Shown: positions 43,497 through 53,347, counted from the first letter of the stretch. The stretch: 64,000 nt of DNA from Roseburia lenta (GCF_014287435.1 NZ_JACOPG010000002.1:186001-250000); one strand, 5' to 3'. Notes: a model not told the origin generated them from the sequence alone. Program-made: numbers and translations.

Positions 43497-44963
43497 TCAG
43501 ACTTGAGGAAAAATCTCCTTTAATGCAGGGTAAATCTGGCGGAAGGTCGCATAACGTTTCTCGTATGCCTCCACCAATGCCGGCTCCGGTGAGATCGTAT
43601 CTGCTACGCGCACGATCGCATCTGCCGCTTCTTCTACGGATCCGTAAGCACCGCAACCGACGGCTGCCAGCATGGCACCGCCCAGTGCCGGACCTTCTTC
43701 AACCTCCAAGAGGTCTACCTGTAAATTCAAAACATTTGCCATGATCTTGCACCAGAGTGGGCTCTTGGCACCGCCACCACAGATTTTGGTGCGCTTGATG
43801 TCAATCCCCTGACTCCGTGCCACCTCCAAAGAATCACGCATGGCAAATGCCACACCTTCAAAAACTGCCTGGATCATATCGGCTCTACCTGTATCCATGG
43901 TCATGCCCATAAAGCATGCTCTGGCAAGCGGGTCATTGTGCGGTGACCGCTCTCCCATCAAATATGGCAGGAAATAGACATGATTTTGTCCCAGAGTCTT
44001 AATATCCTTTTGGGCTGCGACATAATCTTTTTCCTGTAAGATCTCATCCATCCACCATTTATTGCAGGATGCAGCGGAAAGCATACAGCCCATCAAATGA
44101 TACTTGCCATTGGCATGAGCAAAGGAATGCAGGGCATTCTTCTCATCCACGCCAAACTGATCGCTGGAAATAAAGATCGTACCGGAAGTACCAAGTGAGA
44201 TATTGCAAGCCCCATCGCCTACCGTGCCGGTACCGACAGCCGCCGCCGCATTATCTCCTGCTCCCGCAATGACCTTGACCTCCGAAGATAAGCCAAGTTC
44301 TTCTGCCACCTTAGGAAACAGGGTGCCTACGACCTCATAACTCTCATAAAGTCTTGGCAACTGCTCCTGAGAAATACCGCAGATCGCAAGCATCTCCTCT
44401 GACCACTTGCGGTTTTTGACATCTAAAAGCAGCATACCGGAAGCATCCGAATAATCGGTACAAAAACTACCGCTCAGGCGGTATGCCAGGTAATCTTTTG
44501 GCAGCATGATCTTGGCGATGCGAGCAAAGTTCTCCGGTTCCTCCTCCTTCATCCAGAGGATCTTTGGAGCCGTAAATCCCGCAAAAGCAATATTTGCCGT
44601 GTAGGCAGATAATTTGTCCTTGCCGATGACTTCATTCAGATATGCCACCTGCTTTGTCGTCCTGCCGTCATTCCAAAGGATCGCCGGACGGATCACCTGA
44701 TCCTTGTCATCCAGTGCCACCAGACCATGCATCTGTCCGCCAAAACTGATTCCTGCCACCTGTGACTTGTCACAACCGGCTAATAATTCTTTCAGACCGG
44801 CGATGGACTGGCTGTACCAGTCCTGCGGATCCTGCTCTGACCATCCCGGATGCGGAAAGGAAAGTCCGTATTCTTTGGATGCCATCTTTAATATCTTTCC
44901 TGTCTCGTCCATCAGCAGCAACTTGACTGCTGATGTTCCGAGATCTATGCCAATAAATAACAT
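43497..44963 (-). CDS. xylB: Xylulokinase (FGGY family)
   Basis: A 488-residue FGGY kinase. The N-terminus has the phosphate loop GIDLGTSAVKLLL, then GGQMHGLV near residue 77, the catalytic Asp in GAGDNAAAAVG near 237 and GGGAKSPLW near 398. It phosphorylates D-xylulose or a related ketopentose. It lies 9 nt after the FucI-like isomerase, so the two act in sequence: aldose to ketose to ketose phosphate. Confidence 0.92.
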   Translation of the reverse strand: MLFIGIDLGTSAVKLLLMDETGKILKMASKEYGLSFPHPGWSEQDPQDWYSQSIAGLKELLAGCDKSQVAGISFGGQMHGLVALDDKDQVIRPAILWNDGRTTKQVAYLNEVIGKDKLSAYTANIAFAGFTAPKILWMKEEEPENFARIAKIMLPKDYLAYRLSGSFCTDYSDASGMLLLDVKNRKWSEEMLAICGISQEQLPRLYESYEVVGTLFPKVAEELGLSSEVKVIAGAGDNAAAAVGTGTVGDGACNISLGTSGTIFISSDQFGVDEKNALHSFAHANGKYHLMGCMLSAASCNKWWMDEILQEKDYVAAQKDIKTLGQNHVYFLPYLMGERSPHNDPLARACFMGMTMDTGRADMIQAVFEGVAFAMRDSLEVARSQGIDIKRTKICGGGAKSPLWCKIMANVLNLQVDLLEVEEGPALGGAMLAAVGCGAYGSVEEAADAIVRVADTISPEPALVEAYEKRYATFRQIYPALKEIFPQV

Positions 44964-44972
44964 CTTTATCTC

Positions 44973-46457
44973 CTATTTAAAAGGGTTCTCTGTAGGATAA
45001 CGTACACCGGCTGGCTGATTGTATCCAATCTCCTCTACCGGAACACCGATATATTTGAATACTTCATATAAAACCTTACCGTAATTACCAAAAGCAACGG
45101 CTCCATGATGTGGGAAGTTCTTCTCGATCAATACATGACGATAGAATCTGCCCATTTCAGGAATGGCAAAGATACCGATGGATCCGAAAGATCTGGTTGC
45201 TACCGGAAGAACTTCGCCCTGTGCAATGTAGGCACGGAGTTTGGCATCGGAAGTTGACTGCAAACGGAAGAATGTGATGTCTCCCGGTGCGATATCTCCC
45301 TCTAAGGTACCGTTGGTCACCTCGATCGGAAGGCTTCTTGCCATGATCTTCTGGTACTTCATCTCGCAGAAGGATAACTTGTTGGAAGCGGTATTGCCGC
45401 AGTGGAATCCCATAAAGGTATCCTGTAAGGTATAGTCAAATTTGCCCTTGATATCTTCTTCGTACATATCCTTTGGTACGGTATTGTTGATATCCAAAAG
45501 GGTAACAGCATCCTGACTGATCACAGCACCGATAAACTCGCTGAGTGCTCCGTAGATATCTACTTCGCAGGAAACCGGAATACCCTGCTTGGTCAGACGG
45601 CTATTTACATAACATGGTACAAATCCAAACTGGGTCTGGAATGCTGGCCAGCACTTGCCTGCGATGGCAACATACTTGCGATAGCCCTTGTGCTCTTCGA
45701 TCCAGTCTTTTAAGGTGATCTCATACTGTGCCAACTTGGCAAGGATCTCCGGCTTCTTGTTGCCTGCGCCAAGTTCTGCTTCCATGTCTGCTACAACAGC
45801 AGGGATTCTTTCATCCCCTTCATGCTTATTGAAGGCTTCAAACAGATCCAGTTCTGAGTTCTCCTCAATCTCGATACCCAGTTGATACAACTGATAGATC
45901 GGTGCATTACATGCCAAGAAGTTGAGTGGTCTTGGTCCAAAACTGATGATCTTTAAGTCAGAAAGTGCTACAACGGCTCTTGCGATCGGTGCGAATTCTG
46001 CGATCATATCTGCACAGTCCTCTGCGTCGCCTACCGGATACTCCGGGATATAAGCCTTGATGCCGCGCAGGCGTAAGTTATAACTTGCGTTGAGCATACC
46101 GCAATATGCGTCGCCTCTGCCGTCCAAAAGGCTATCGCCGTGTTCTTCTGCTGCTGCAATGAACATCTTTGGTCCTTCAAAATGCTTTGCCAACAAGGTC
46201 TCTGAAATCTCCGGTCCGAAGTTTCCAAGATATACGACCAGAGAATTGCATCCTGCCTTCTTGATGTCCTCCAGCGCCTGTACCATATGGATCTCGCTCT
46301 CAACGATACAGATCGGGCACTCGTAAACATCCAAATCCGGATACTTACTATGTACTGCCTTCATCAGAGCTTCTCGTCTGGAAACAGACAGGCTCTCCGG
46401 GAAACAGTCTCTGCTGACTGCTACCACACCAATTTTTGCTTCTGGAATATTTGTCAT
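44973..46457 (-). CDS. L-fucose/arabinose isomerase-family protein
   Basis: A 494-residue FucI-related isomerase. Motifs include VVYLGNFGPE near residue 75, RGDAYCGMLN near 115, GFVPCYVNSRL near 275 and GFHCGNTAS near 345. This group is distinct from classical FucI and AraA. With a xylulokinase next to it, the substrate may be D-arabinose, L-fucose or another pentose/deoxyhexose. The start at 46457 follows GGAGGGTG. The operon is isomerase-xylB, with an AraC gene upstream. Confidence 0.82.
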   Translation of the reverse strand: MTNIPEAKIGVVAVSRDCFPESLSVSRREALMKAVHSKYPDLDVYECPICIVESEIHMVQALEDIKKAGCNSLVVYLGNFGPEISETLLAKHFEGPKMFIAAAEEHGDSLLDGRGDAYCGMLNASYNLRLRGIKAYIPEYPVGDAEDCADMIAEFAPIARAVVALSDLKIISFGPRPLNFLACNAPIYQLYQLGIEIEENSELDLFEAFNKHEGDERIPAVVADMEAELGAGNKKPEILAKLAQYEITLKDWIEEHKGYRKYVAIAGKCWPAFQTQFGFVPCYVNSRLTKQGIPVSCEVDIYGALSEFIGAVISQDAVTLLDINNTVPKDMYEEDIKGKFDYTLQDTFMGFHCGNTASNKLSFCEMKYQKIMARSLPIEVTNGTLEGDIAPGDITFFRLQSTSDAKLRAYIAQGEVLPVATRSFGSIGIFAIPEMGRFYRHVLIEKNFPHHGAVAFGNYGKVLYEVFKYIGVPVEEIGYNQPAGVRYPTENPFK

Positions 46458-46510
46458 TGTTTCACCCTCCAATATTTCTTAATACTTTTACCATTGTTTT
46501 TTGCAAAAAA

Positions 46511-46541
46511 GGATGTAATTTCATGCACTGAAACTACATCC
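46511..46541 (-). terminator. Terminator between araC and the isomerase
   Basis: 13-bp stem with one G-U pair (46511-46523 with 46529-46541). On the minus strand it is followed by TTTTTTGC. Confidence 0.82.
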
Positions 46542-46594
46542 TTATTGTATCAAAAGAAATGATTTTCCTCGACTTTATACTTGATTGGTACATA

Positions 46595-47470
46595 TCAATT
46601 TTTTGACATTTGCCCGCGATTTTTCCGATTGTACTCGCTCGGCAGCATACCATACTTTTTCTGAAATGCCTTTGCCAAGGCACGGCTGTCCGAAAATCCG
46701 ACCTGGGTCGCGATCTCACTGATGGTCTTATCACCCTTCTCCATCTCCTCCACGGCATGCTCTAAACGGATGCCGGACAGATAGGACTTATAATTGATCT
46801 GGGCGTATTTTTGGAACATACGGGATAAATGTTCGATGGAATAGCCAAATTGCTCCGCCAAAGACTGTAGGGAAATATCCTCCGCATAATGCTTTTTGAT
46901 ATATTCCGTGATCGGCGATAATCTCTGCAAAGCCTTGGAAGACCGGTACAAAAGATCGTCTGCCTCCTCCTGGCGATAGACGGTCACCAGCAACTGCATC
47001 ATGGCATAGTAATCGCGCAACATCTCATATTCATGCCCCGGCACATCCGTACCGGTCAGATCGTAGATATTGCGGATGAGGGTCATCATCTTTTTCTCAT
47101 TCTCCTCCATCTGCGCCGGATCCAGATCTGCCATAGCCCCCTTTCCCTTTTTGTGGAAAGAGATAAAATGATCGGCAGTCAAGTAATTCTTGAATTCACT
47201 GATCGGGATCTGCACATAGACCGCCAGATTTGCTTTCTCCGCACGGATAGAGTGGAGTTCGTTGGTGTTGATGATGATAAATTCACCGCTCTCGACCCGG
47301 ATCTTTTTTTCGCGCAGGATAAAGACCAGGCTGCCCTCATAAATGGCAAAGATCTCCACCGAATTGTGCCAATGCGGCTCTCTGGTGTAGTTGCCGCCCG
47401 CCCCTTCAAAAATATCAATTTTAAACGGCATGCCCGCTCGTGGCACGACCACCTCATGTTCGTAATTCAT
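46595..47470 (-). CDS. AraC-family regulator with cupin sensor
   Basis: A 291-residue protein. The N-terminal cupin (residues ~10-90, HWHNSVEIFAIYEGSLVFIL) binds sugar in this class. The C-terminal double HTH (residues ~190-285) has SLQSLAEQFGYSIEHLSRMFQ and TISEIATQVGFSDSRALAKAFQ. It lies upstream of the isomerase-xylB genes, separated by its own terminator, and is probably their sugar-responsive activator. Confidence 0.9.
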   Translation of the reverse strand: MNYEHEVVVPRAGMPFKIDIFEGAGGNYTREPHWHNSVEIFAIYEGSLVFILREKKIRVESGEFIIINTNELHSIRAEKANLAVYVQIPISEFKNYLTADHFISFHKKGKGAMADLDPAQMEENEKKMMTLIRNIYDLTGTDVPGHEYEMLRDYYAMMQLLVTVYRQEEADDLLYRSSKALQRLSPITEYIKKHYAEDISLQSLAEQFGYSIEHLSRMFQKYAQINYKSYLSGIRLEHAVEEMEKGDKTISEIATQVGFSDSRALAKAFQKKYGMLPSEYNRKNRGQMSKN

Positions 47471-47491
47471 ACATGCTCCTTATGGTGCTTT

Positions 47492-48247
47492 TTACTCGCC
47501 TGCATTGTCCGTCGTCTGCGTTTGTGAGAAGTCGACATCCGTCGTCTCGATTCCAAGCGCATTGCAGATCATCTTTGCATATGCACTGCGTCCTGCTCCA
47601 TTCAAATGGATGCCGTCATTATAAAACCAGTCCGGGTTCTCTGCCCCTAAGGCATCCCAGGCAATGACTTCCACATTTTTGTTGTCCTTTGCCAACTGGC
47701 GGATCACACCGTTTGTCCGCTCCTGATCCTGCAAATACTTGCCATAGACCGTGACCCAGTAGATCTTGGTATCTTTTCCCAGATAATCAATGATCTCCTG
47801 CCCGGTCGCCTGACTGAAATAACAGTTGGTGCCCAGTTCGATCACTACGGTAGAGCCCAATTTATTTTCTTCTTTCAGACCTTCTAAGATCTCCACGCCG
47901 TCCCTTGCCTGCCGGCTTTCCTTGGCGTCGATCACACCATCCGGGATCGCCTGCATCAATTCCGGTGCGGCTCCCAACATAACCGAATCGCCAACACAGG
48001 TGATCTTTGATCCGCTCTCCTCCTTGGCATCCTTGCTGTCGGATGTATCCTGATCGGCGCTGGTCTGCTTGGCTGCATCCTGCTCCTTTAACATCTTCTG
48101 GTTGGCTTTGAACTCCTTTTGCAGATCTTCCGCCAGACGATCGGAAGATTTGGACGGAGCCTTGATAAAGCCCACGATCGCGATCGCGGAAATGATACCG
48201 ACCACGATCCCAATGGCTACCTTTTTGTAATACTTCTTATCTTTCAT
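47492..48247 (-). CDS. OatA-like extracellular SGNH O-acetyltransferase/esterase domain protein
   Basis: A 251-residue protein with an N-terminal membrane anchor (~9-28), a charged Lys/Asp/Gln-rich stalk (~30-85) and an SGNH domain. CVGDSVMLGAAPEL has the nucleophile Ser, then VIDAKESRQ, VIELGTNC and DGIHLNGAGR. These blocks match the C-terminal catalytic domain of OatA rather than generic lipases. The gene starts just after the acyltransferase stop, so the pair is a split OatA. The ATG at 48247 has GGGGTG 7 nt upstream and is preferred to the one at 48262. Confidence 0.85.
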   Translation of the reverse strand: MKDKKYYKKVAIGIVVGIISAIAIVGFIKAPSKSSDRLAEDLQKEFKANQKMLKEQDAAKQTSADQDTSDSKDAKEESGSKITCVGDSVMLGAAPELMQAIPDGVIDAKESRQARDGVEILEGLKEENKLGSTVVIELGTNCYFSQATGQEIIDYLGKDTKIYWVTVYGKYLQDQERTNGVIRQLAKDNKNVEVIAWDALGAENPDWFYNDGIHLNGAGRSAYAKMICNALGIETTDVDFSQTQTTDNAGE

Positions 48248-48264
48248 CGCTACGCACCCCATTT

Positions 48265-49230
48265 CTAAAAGATATGCTGTAAGTTGATAATAAAGAGAAG
48301 CGGATAATGCCAGAGATAGATCCAGTAACTATGTCTGCCGATCCATTGCAGGACCTTATTCCGGTTCAGTGCTGTTGTCGTAAAATCGCACTGGTTCATC
48401 ACATAGACCATAAAGGCAAAAAACAGGCTGATCAGCGCCATACCGCCACGGTAAAGCCATGCCTGCTCACCTTCGACAAGTACAAACAAGGCGATCGTCA
48501 CCAATAAAGATACGAAAAAAAGAGCACGCCCATTGTCCCCCTGAAAGAGGATGTTGCCTTTTTTATTCCAGTCATCTTCCTTGAGGCCTAAGACCACGCC
48601 GATCAAGAAGGAAAAAGCACGTGTATCCGTGCCGTAGTAAACACGATTGACATTGTCTGCATGGTACATCAGTCCCATGGCAAGTACAGAGGCAACTGCC
48701 AGTAGGACAAAAAGCCAGATCGCCCCTTTGCCCAGACGCGGCTCGATCCATTTTTTATAAAGTAAAAAGAGAAGTGGCCATACGACCAGGAGTTCCATTT
48801 CCACCCCCAGATACCACAGGTGGGTAAAAGGCGAGTGTTCCGTGATCTTCATAAAGTAGGATGCCTGCGTCAGCATCTGCCACCAGTTGTTGTAACCCAG
48901 AAAGATACTTGCCGCTTCCTCTCTTGCCCCTAATAATAATTCCTGATGAAAGACGGTAAAAAAGGCAATGACCGCCATGACCATGATATAGAGTGCCGGA
49001 TATATGCGTAGCCCTTTTTTGATATAATATTTACGAATGTGAAAACTCTCATTATCCCAGTCGATCTGACCTTTCTTTGCCGCCAGATACCCCGATATTA
49101 AAAAGAAAAAGCAGACGCCAAGAAAGCCTCCCTTCATGGCGAATGGAAAGATATGATAAAGCACGATCCCCAAGATGGAAACTGCCCGAAGGAAGTTGAT
49201 TCCTTCATTGTATGTATATGTTGTTCTCAT
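48265..49230 (-). CDS. Acyltransferase 3 family membrane protein
   Basis: A 321-residue polytopic protein with about ten hydrophobic segments. It shows INFLRAVSILGIVLYHIFPF at the N-terminus, GVCFFFLISGYLAAKK near residue 37 and HLWYLGVEMELLVVWPLL near 137. It carries acetyl groups across the membrane. The adjacent SGNH protein would transfer them to peptidoglycan or a wall polymer outside, giving lysozyme resistance (inference from OatA). Confidence 0.88.
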   Translation of the reverse strand: MRTTYTYNEGINFLRAVSILGIVLYHIFPFAMKGGFLGVCFFFLISGYLAAKKGQIDWDNESFHIRKYYIKKGLRIYPALYIMVMAVIAFFTVFHQELLLGAREEAASIFLGYNNWWQMLTQASYFMKITEHSPFTHLWYLGVEMELLVVWPLLFLLYKKWIEPRLGKGAIWLFVLLAVASVLAMGLMYHADNVNRVYYGTDTRAFSFLIGVVLGLKEDDWNKKGNILFQGDNGRALFFVSLLVTIALFVLVEGEQAWLYRGGMALISLFFAFMVYVMNQCDFTTTALNRNKVLQWIGRHSYWIYLWHYPLLFIINLQHIF

Positions 49231-49357
49231 TTGCTATCTCAATCTATATAAATGTATTCTTATCTAAAAGTATGTAACTTTATTTCCGAATATTATTATA
49301 TATGGCAGTCTGCTCTTTCGCAATTAGAAAATGCATTTTTTTGACAAATTTTATGAT

Positions 49358-50716
49358 TTAGATTGCCAGAAGATTCTTGATCGCTTCCATGTAGATCAAT
49401 ACGGATTCTTCCATGCCGGATACCAGAATATACTCATCTGCACCATGGATGCGATAATCCACACCCAATTTCTCCGGTCCGAAGGCAATAATATTCTTTA
49501 AGGACTTGGCATAAGTGCCGCCGCCGATGACCATAGGCTGGTGTTCGCTGTCCCCAGTCACATCCACATATGCCTTGTAAAGAGCCTCGACCAGTGGAGA
49601 TTCTCTCGGGAAGAAAAGTGGATCCCCGATCTCAAGGATCTCAATGCGTCCGTTTTCATCTTCCAGATGTCCCTGACACATACTACGTACCCGGTCTGCC
49701 TTTAAAGTCACAGGCACACGGATATCGATGGTGCAGGAAATGACACCGTCCTCAGTCTTAACGATACCGTTGCAGAAGGTAAGATCTCCGTACTCATCTG
49801 CAAACTTGAGCCCAACGCCTGCGCCGTCACACGCTGTGCCTAAATGGCTATTGTAGAAGGTCACAAAGTCATCCTCAAAGCCTGCTTCTGCCAGACTCTG
49901 ACAGGTAACTGCCGCTGCATTGACTCCAAGTGTCGGTGTAGACGCGTGCGCCGGTACACCCTTGGCAAAGATCGTGGTCCTGTCGCCTTCCTGGCTTACT
50001 TTATATTCCTGCAGATCGGTCTCTGCCAAAACCTTTTCCAGACGGTCCTTCAAGCCATCCTTTGCCGGAATCACGGTCGTACAGGAATCACATACTGCAT
50101 TTGAGACGAACCCACCATTCATGGAAAGGATCTTGGTATGCTTGGAATATGCCATCATCTCCATATGTCCTTTTTCCCCATGGATGCACGGATAACTTGC
50201 ATCCGGCGTAAAGCCACAGGAAAGTTCTTCTTCAACTTCATTATAATGCTCCATACATTTCGATCCGGTCTCCTCATTACATCCCATGATAAGACGCACA
50301 CGCTTGTTCAACTTGACACCGGAATCACGCAAAAGTTTCATAGCGTAAAGTGCCTCGATGACCGGTCCCTTATCGTCTGTCGTTCCGCGGCCATAGACGT
50401 AGTCGCCATCACGCGTCAGGGTAAAAGGATCGTATGTCCAGTCACCGCCGGTCGGAACCACATCCAGATGTCCTGCGATACCAACGATCTCATCCCCCTC
50501 GCCCATTTCTGCATAACCACAGTAATTGTCGAGATTGACGGTGCGAAAGCCCAGTCCCTCTGCGATCTCAAGTCCCACACGAAGCGCCTCTGCCGGTCCT
50601 TCGCCAAATGGCTTGCCTTCCTTTGCCTCTGCCAACTGCGAATCAATGGCAACCAGTTTGCCCAGATTTTCTATCATTTCTTCTGATAATCCATGAATCT
50701 GTTCTTTGATATCCAT
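49358..50716 (-). CDS. pepV: M20-family dipeptidase (PepV/Sapep type)
   Basis: A 452-residue metallopeptidase. Metal and catalytic blocks are GIAGHLDVVPTGGDWTYDPF near residue 80, YGRGTTDDKGP near 109, GCNEETGS near 145 and TPDASYPCIHGEKG near 170. The C-terminal HGADE is near residue 425. It cleaves dipeptides in the cytoplasm. GGAGG lies 5 nt before the ATG at 50716. It is monocistronic. Confidence 0.9.
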   Translation of the reverse strand: MDIKEQIHGLSEEMIENLGKLVAIDSQLAEAKEGKPFGEGPAEALRVGLEIAEGLGFRTVNLDNYCGYAEMGEGDEIVGIAGHLDVVPTGGDWTYDPFTLTRDGDYVYGRGTTDDKGPVIEALYAMKLLRDSGVKLNKRVRLIMGCNEETGSKCMEHYNEVEEELSCGFTPDASYPCIHGEKGHMEMMAYSKHTKILSMNGGFVSNAVCDSCTTVIPAKDGLKDRLEKVLAETDLQEYKVSQEGDRTTIFAKGVPAHASTPTLGVNAAAVTCQSLAEAGFEDDFVTFYNSHLGTACDGAGVGLKFADEYGDLTFCNGIVKTEDGVISCTIDIRVPVTLKADRVRSMCQGHLEDENGRIEILEIGDPLFFPRESPLVEALYKAYVDVTGDSEHQPMVIGGGTYAKSLKNIIAFGPEKLGVDYRIHGADEYILVSGMEESVLIYMEAIKNLLAI

Positions 50717-50780
50717 AATGTCCTCCAAGTTTTTGATAGCCCCAGTATAACACATCTGCTGTGCGTTTTGACATAGAAAA

Positions 50781-50805
50781 AGAGACAGAAATCTCTCCTG
50801 CCTCT
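50781..50805 (-). terminator. Terminator of the PatB-metC operon
   Basis: 8-bp stem with one G-U pair (50781-50788 with 50798-50805), followed on the minus strand by TTTTTC. Confidence 0.7.
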
Positions 50806-50821
50806 TTGCCCTTACTTCCTT

Positions 50822-52003
50822 TTATTTTGTAAATGCTTTTTCAATCCGCTCCATTGCCTCTTGCACGGTACTGCGCGGACACGCTACATTGATACGTTCA
50901 AAGCCTTTTCCAGACTTGCCGAAGATGGCTCCACTGTCCAGCCAGAGTCCTGCCTCATAGATGACCTTGTCCTCCAGTTCCTTTTGACACAAACCTGTGC
51001 CGCAGAAGTCCAGCCAGACCAGATAGGTTCCTTCCAGGTCGATCATCCGAACATCCGGCAATCGTTCTTCTACAAAGGATCTGACATAGTCAATATTTCC
51101 CCGCACATAAGAAAGCATACCTTCGTACCACTCGTCCCCATGTGCATAGGCAGCCTGACAGGCAACCAGCCCCATGAGCCCGATCTGGCTGACACCTGCT
51201 GCATCCAGTTGATGGATAAATGCCTTGCGCAGATTTTCGTTTTTAATGATGATATTGGATGCCTGCAAGCCTGCAACATTAAAGGTCTTGCTCGGAGAGG
51301 TACAGGTCACTGTGATATCCGCCAAGGCATCACTCAGTCCGGCAAAAACATGGTGTTGCCCCTTAAAAATAAAATCATGATGGATCTCATCACTGACCAC
51401 CGTCACACCATGACGCAGACAAATCTGTCCTATATGCAAAAGTTCTTCCTCCGTCCATACGCGCCCCACCGGATTGTGGGGATTGCAGAGAAGAAATAAC
51501 TTGATATTCTCACGCACGATCTTGTCTTCAAAATCCACAAAGTCTATATGGTAGCGGTTGTCCTCGCCCAGAACCAGATCGTTGCTGATCACACGTCTGC
51601 CGTTATCGCGGATAACCTCGGAAAAAGGATAGTAGACCGGTGACTGCAAGAGCACGCCATCGCCGCATTTGGTGTATGCCTTGACCGCCATGGCAAGTGC
51701 TAAGACAATGCCCGGTGTCTTTACCACCCATTTCTTTTCGATCTCAAACTGATGGCGTCTGCGCATCCATCCCTGCAGTGCCTCAAAATAGGCATCATCC
51801 GACTCACTGTAGCCAAAGATCCCATGCGAAGCGGTCTCTACGATCGCATCCTGTATATAGGAAGATGTCTGAAAATCCATGTCTGCCACCCAAAGCGGCA
51901 GGATATCTGCCGGCATGCCGCGCTCCACCGCAAAGTCATATTTTAAGCACTTGGTCCCTTTTCGGTCGATCGGTCTGTCAAAATCTAAGTTTCTCTCTGC
52001 CAT
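50822..52003 (-). CDS. patB: PatB/MalY-type PLP C-S lyase or aminotransferase
   Basis: A 393-residue fold-type I PLP protein of the MalY/PatB group. It shows FAVERGMPADILPLWVADMDF at the N-terminus (as two overlapping conserved blocks), LLCNPHNPVGRVW near residue 175 and the PLP lysine in TCTSPSKTFNVAGLQ near 237. PatB of Bacillus cleaves cystathionine and cysteine conjugates. It begins 35 nt after the next PLP enzyme and forms an operon with it. Confidence 0.87.
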   Translation of the reverse strand: MAERNLDFDRPIDRKGTKCLKYDFAVERGMPADILPLWVADMDFQTSSYIQDAIVETASHGIFGYSESDDAYFEALQGWMRRRHQFEIEKKWVVKTPGIVLALAMAVKAYTKCGDGVLLQSPVYYPFSEVIRDNGRRVISNDLVLGEDNRYHIDFVDFEDKIVRENIKLFLLCNPHNPVGRVWTEEELLHIGQICLRHGVTVVSDEIHHDFIFKGQHHVFAGLSDALADITVTCTSPSKTFNVAGLQASNIIIKNENLRKAFIHQLDAAGVSQIGLMGLVACQAAYAHGDEWYEGMLSYVRGNIDYVRSFVEERLPDVRMIDLEGTYLVWLDFCGTGLCQKELEDKVIYEAGLWLDSGAIFGKSGKGFERINVACPRSTVQEAMERIEKAFTK

Positions 52004-52038
52004 GATTTCTCCTTTTGTATCTCTATCTTCTATATTTC

Positions 52039-53205
52039 CTAGCCTTCTATTTTCTGCTCTGCCTCGGCAAAGACTTTTTTAAGTTCTGCCAGAAGATCTT
52101 TAACATCCTCAATGCCTACAGACATACGAAGGGTACATTCGGTGATGCCGTTTTTCCTGCGGATCTCGTCCGGTACGTCTGCATGGGTCTGTGTCATCGG
52201 ATAGGTCAGAAGTGTTTCCACGCCTCCCAGACTCTCTGCATATTTGATCATGCGGACTTTTCCAAGAATAGCATATGCATACGCCTGATTTTTTACCTGA
52301 AAAGTAAGCATGGCACCAAAACCGCGCGCCTGCTTCTTCATGATCTCATGTCCCGGATGGCTTTTGAGGCCCGGATAGATCACCTCAGTGACACAGGACT
52401 GCTTTTGCAGCCAATGCGCGATCTCCATAGCGTTTGCCTGAGCGCGTTCCATGCGGATGCCTAAGGTCTTGATCCCACGCTGGATCAGGAAACAGTCAAA
52501 TGGCGCCAGACCCGCCCCGGTCGTCTTGATCAGGAAACGAAATCTTTCTCTGATATCCTCCCGATTTGTGACAAGAAAGCCTGCCAGCGTATCATTATGA
52601 CCGCCTAAGAATTTCGTCCCGCTATGGATGACAATGTCTGCTCCCAGATCCAGCGGATTCTGGAAGTATGGGGACAAAAAGGTATTATCCACGATCAAAA
52701 GGATGTCATGCTTTTTTGCCACCTGAGCCAAAGCAGCGATATCTGTCACATTCATCATAGGATTGGTCGGTGTCTCAATGTAGATCGCCTTGGTATTTGG
52801 CTGGATATAGTCCTCTACATTGACCGCATGACATGGCACAGAAGAAAAGGTCAGCCCATTCTTGGAAGATACATGGCTAAACAGACGGATGCTTCCACCA
52901 TATAAGTCTTCATCTACGATCAGATGGTCTCCCGGCGCAAACAACTCCATCAGCATGGTAATAGCCGCCATGCCTGTGGTAAATGCAAATGCATCAATGC
53001 CGTTTTCCAGACTTGCTACAATCTTTTCCAGATGTTCTCTGGTCGGATTCTGCAAGCGGCTATAGTCAAAGCCTGTACTCTGTCCCACGCCCGGGTGTGC
53101 ATACGTTGCCGTCTGATAGATGGGATAGGAAAGAGCGCCAAAGTGGCTACAGTCTCCTTCCTCCTCTTCTAAGTGTAAACATTTTGTCTCAAATCCTCGT
53201 GCCAT
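52039..53205 (-). CDS. Cys/Met-metabolism PLP enzyme (cystathionine gamma-synthase/lyase family)
   Basis: A 388-residue protein. It starts MARGFETKCLHLEEEE, with DYSRLQNPTREHLEK near residue 49, PTNPMMNVTDI near 142 and the PLP lysine in VIHSGTKFLGGHND near 193. It could be cystathionine gamma-synthase, beta- or gamma-lyase or methionine gamma-lyase; the sequence alone does not decide. The ATG at 53205 is the first that gives the family N-terminus. It is first in an operon with PatB behind the promoter at 53247-53275. No SAM riboswitch or T-box is seen in front. Confidence 0.88.
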   Translation of the reverse strand: MARGFETKCLHLEEEEGDCSHFGALSYPIYQTATYAHPGVGQSTGFDYSRLQNPTREHLEKIVASLENGIDAFAFTTGMAAITMLMELFAPGDHLIVDEDLYGGSIRLFSHVSSKNGLTFSSVPCHAVNVEDYIQPNTKAIYIETPTNPMMNVTDIAALAQVAKKHDILLIVDNTFLSPYFQNPLDLGADIVIHSGTKFLGGHNDTLAGFLVTNREDIRERFRFLIKTTGAGLAPFDCFLIQRGIKTLGIRMERAQANAMEIAHWLQKQSCVTEVIYPGLKSHPGHEIMKKQARGFGAMLTFQVKNQAYAYAILGKVRMIKYAESLGGVETLLTYPMTQTHADVPDEIRRKNGITECTLRMSVGIEDVKDLLAELKKVFAEAEQKIEG

Positions 53206-53246
53206 ATGTATATGTCCCCTATTCTTTTCTAAAGTGTATGTTTTGG

Positions 53247-53275
53247 ATTGTATCATACATTTCATACTGTTGCAA
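53247..53275 (-). promoter_or_regulatory. Promoter of the metC-like/patB operon
   Basis: TTGCAA (53270-53275), a 17-nt spacer and TACAAT (53247-53252) on the minus strand. Confidence 0.6.
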
Positions 53276-53309
53276 TAGGAATTATATGAAATAGAGTAAA
53301 AAAGAAGGA

Positions 53310-53331
53310 CATATCTCTTGTAGAAGATATG
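53310..53331 (-). terminator. Terminator of thrH
   Basis: 7-bp stem CATATCT/AGATATG, followed on the minus strand by TCCTTCTTTTTT. It lies upstream of the metC-like promoter and separates the two units. Confidence 0.65.
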
Positions 53332-53347
53332 CCCTATCACTTGCTTC

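Noticed and set aside
53206..53300. SAM riboswitch or T-box before the metC-like gene
   Set aside because: The space is too short and lacks the conserved cores; only a plain promoter is seen.
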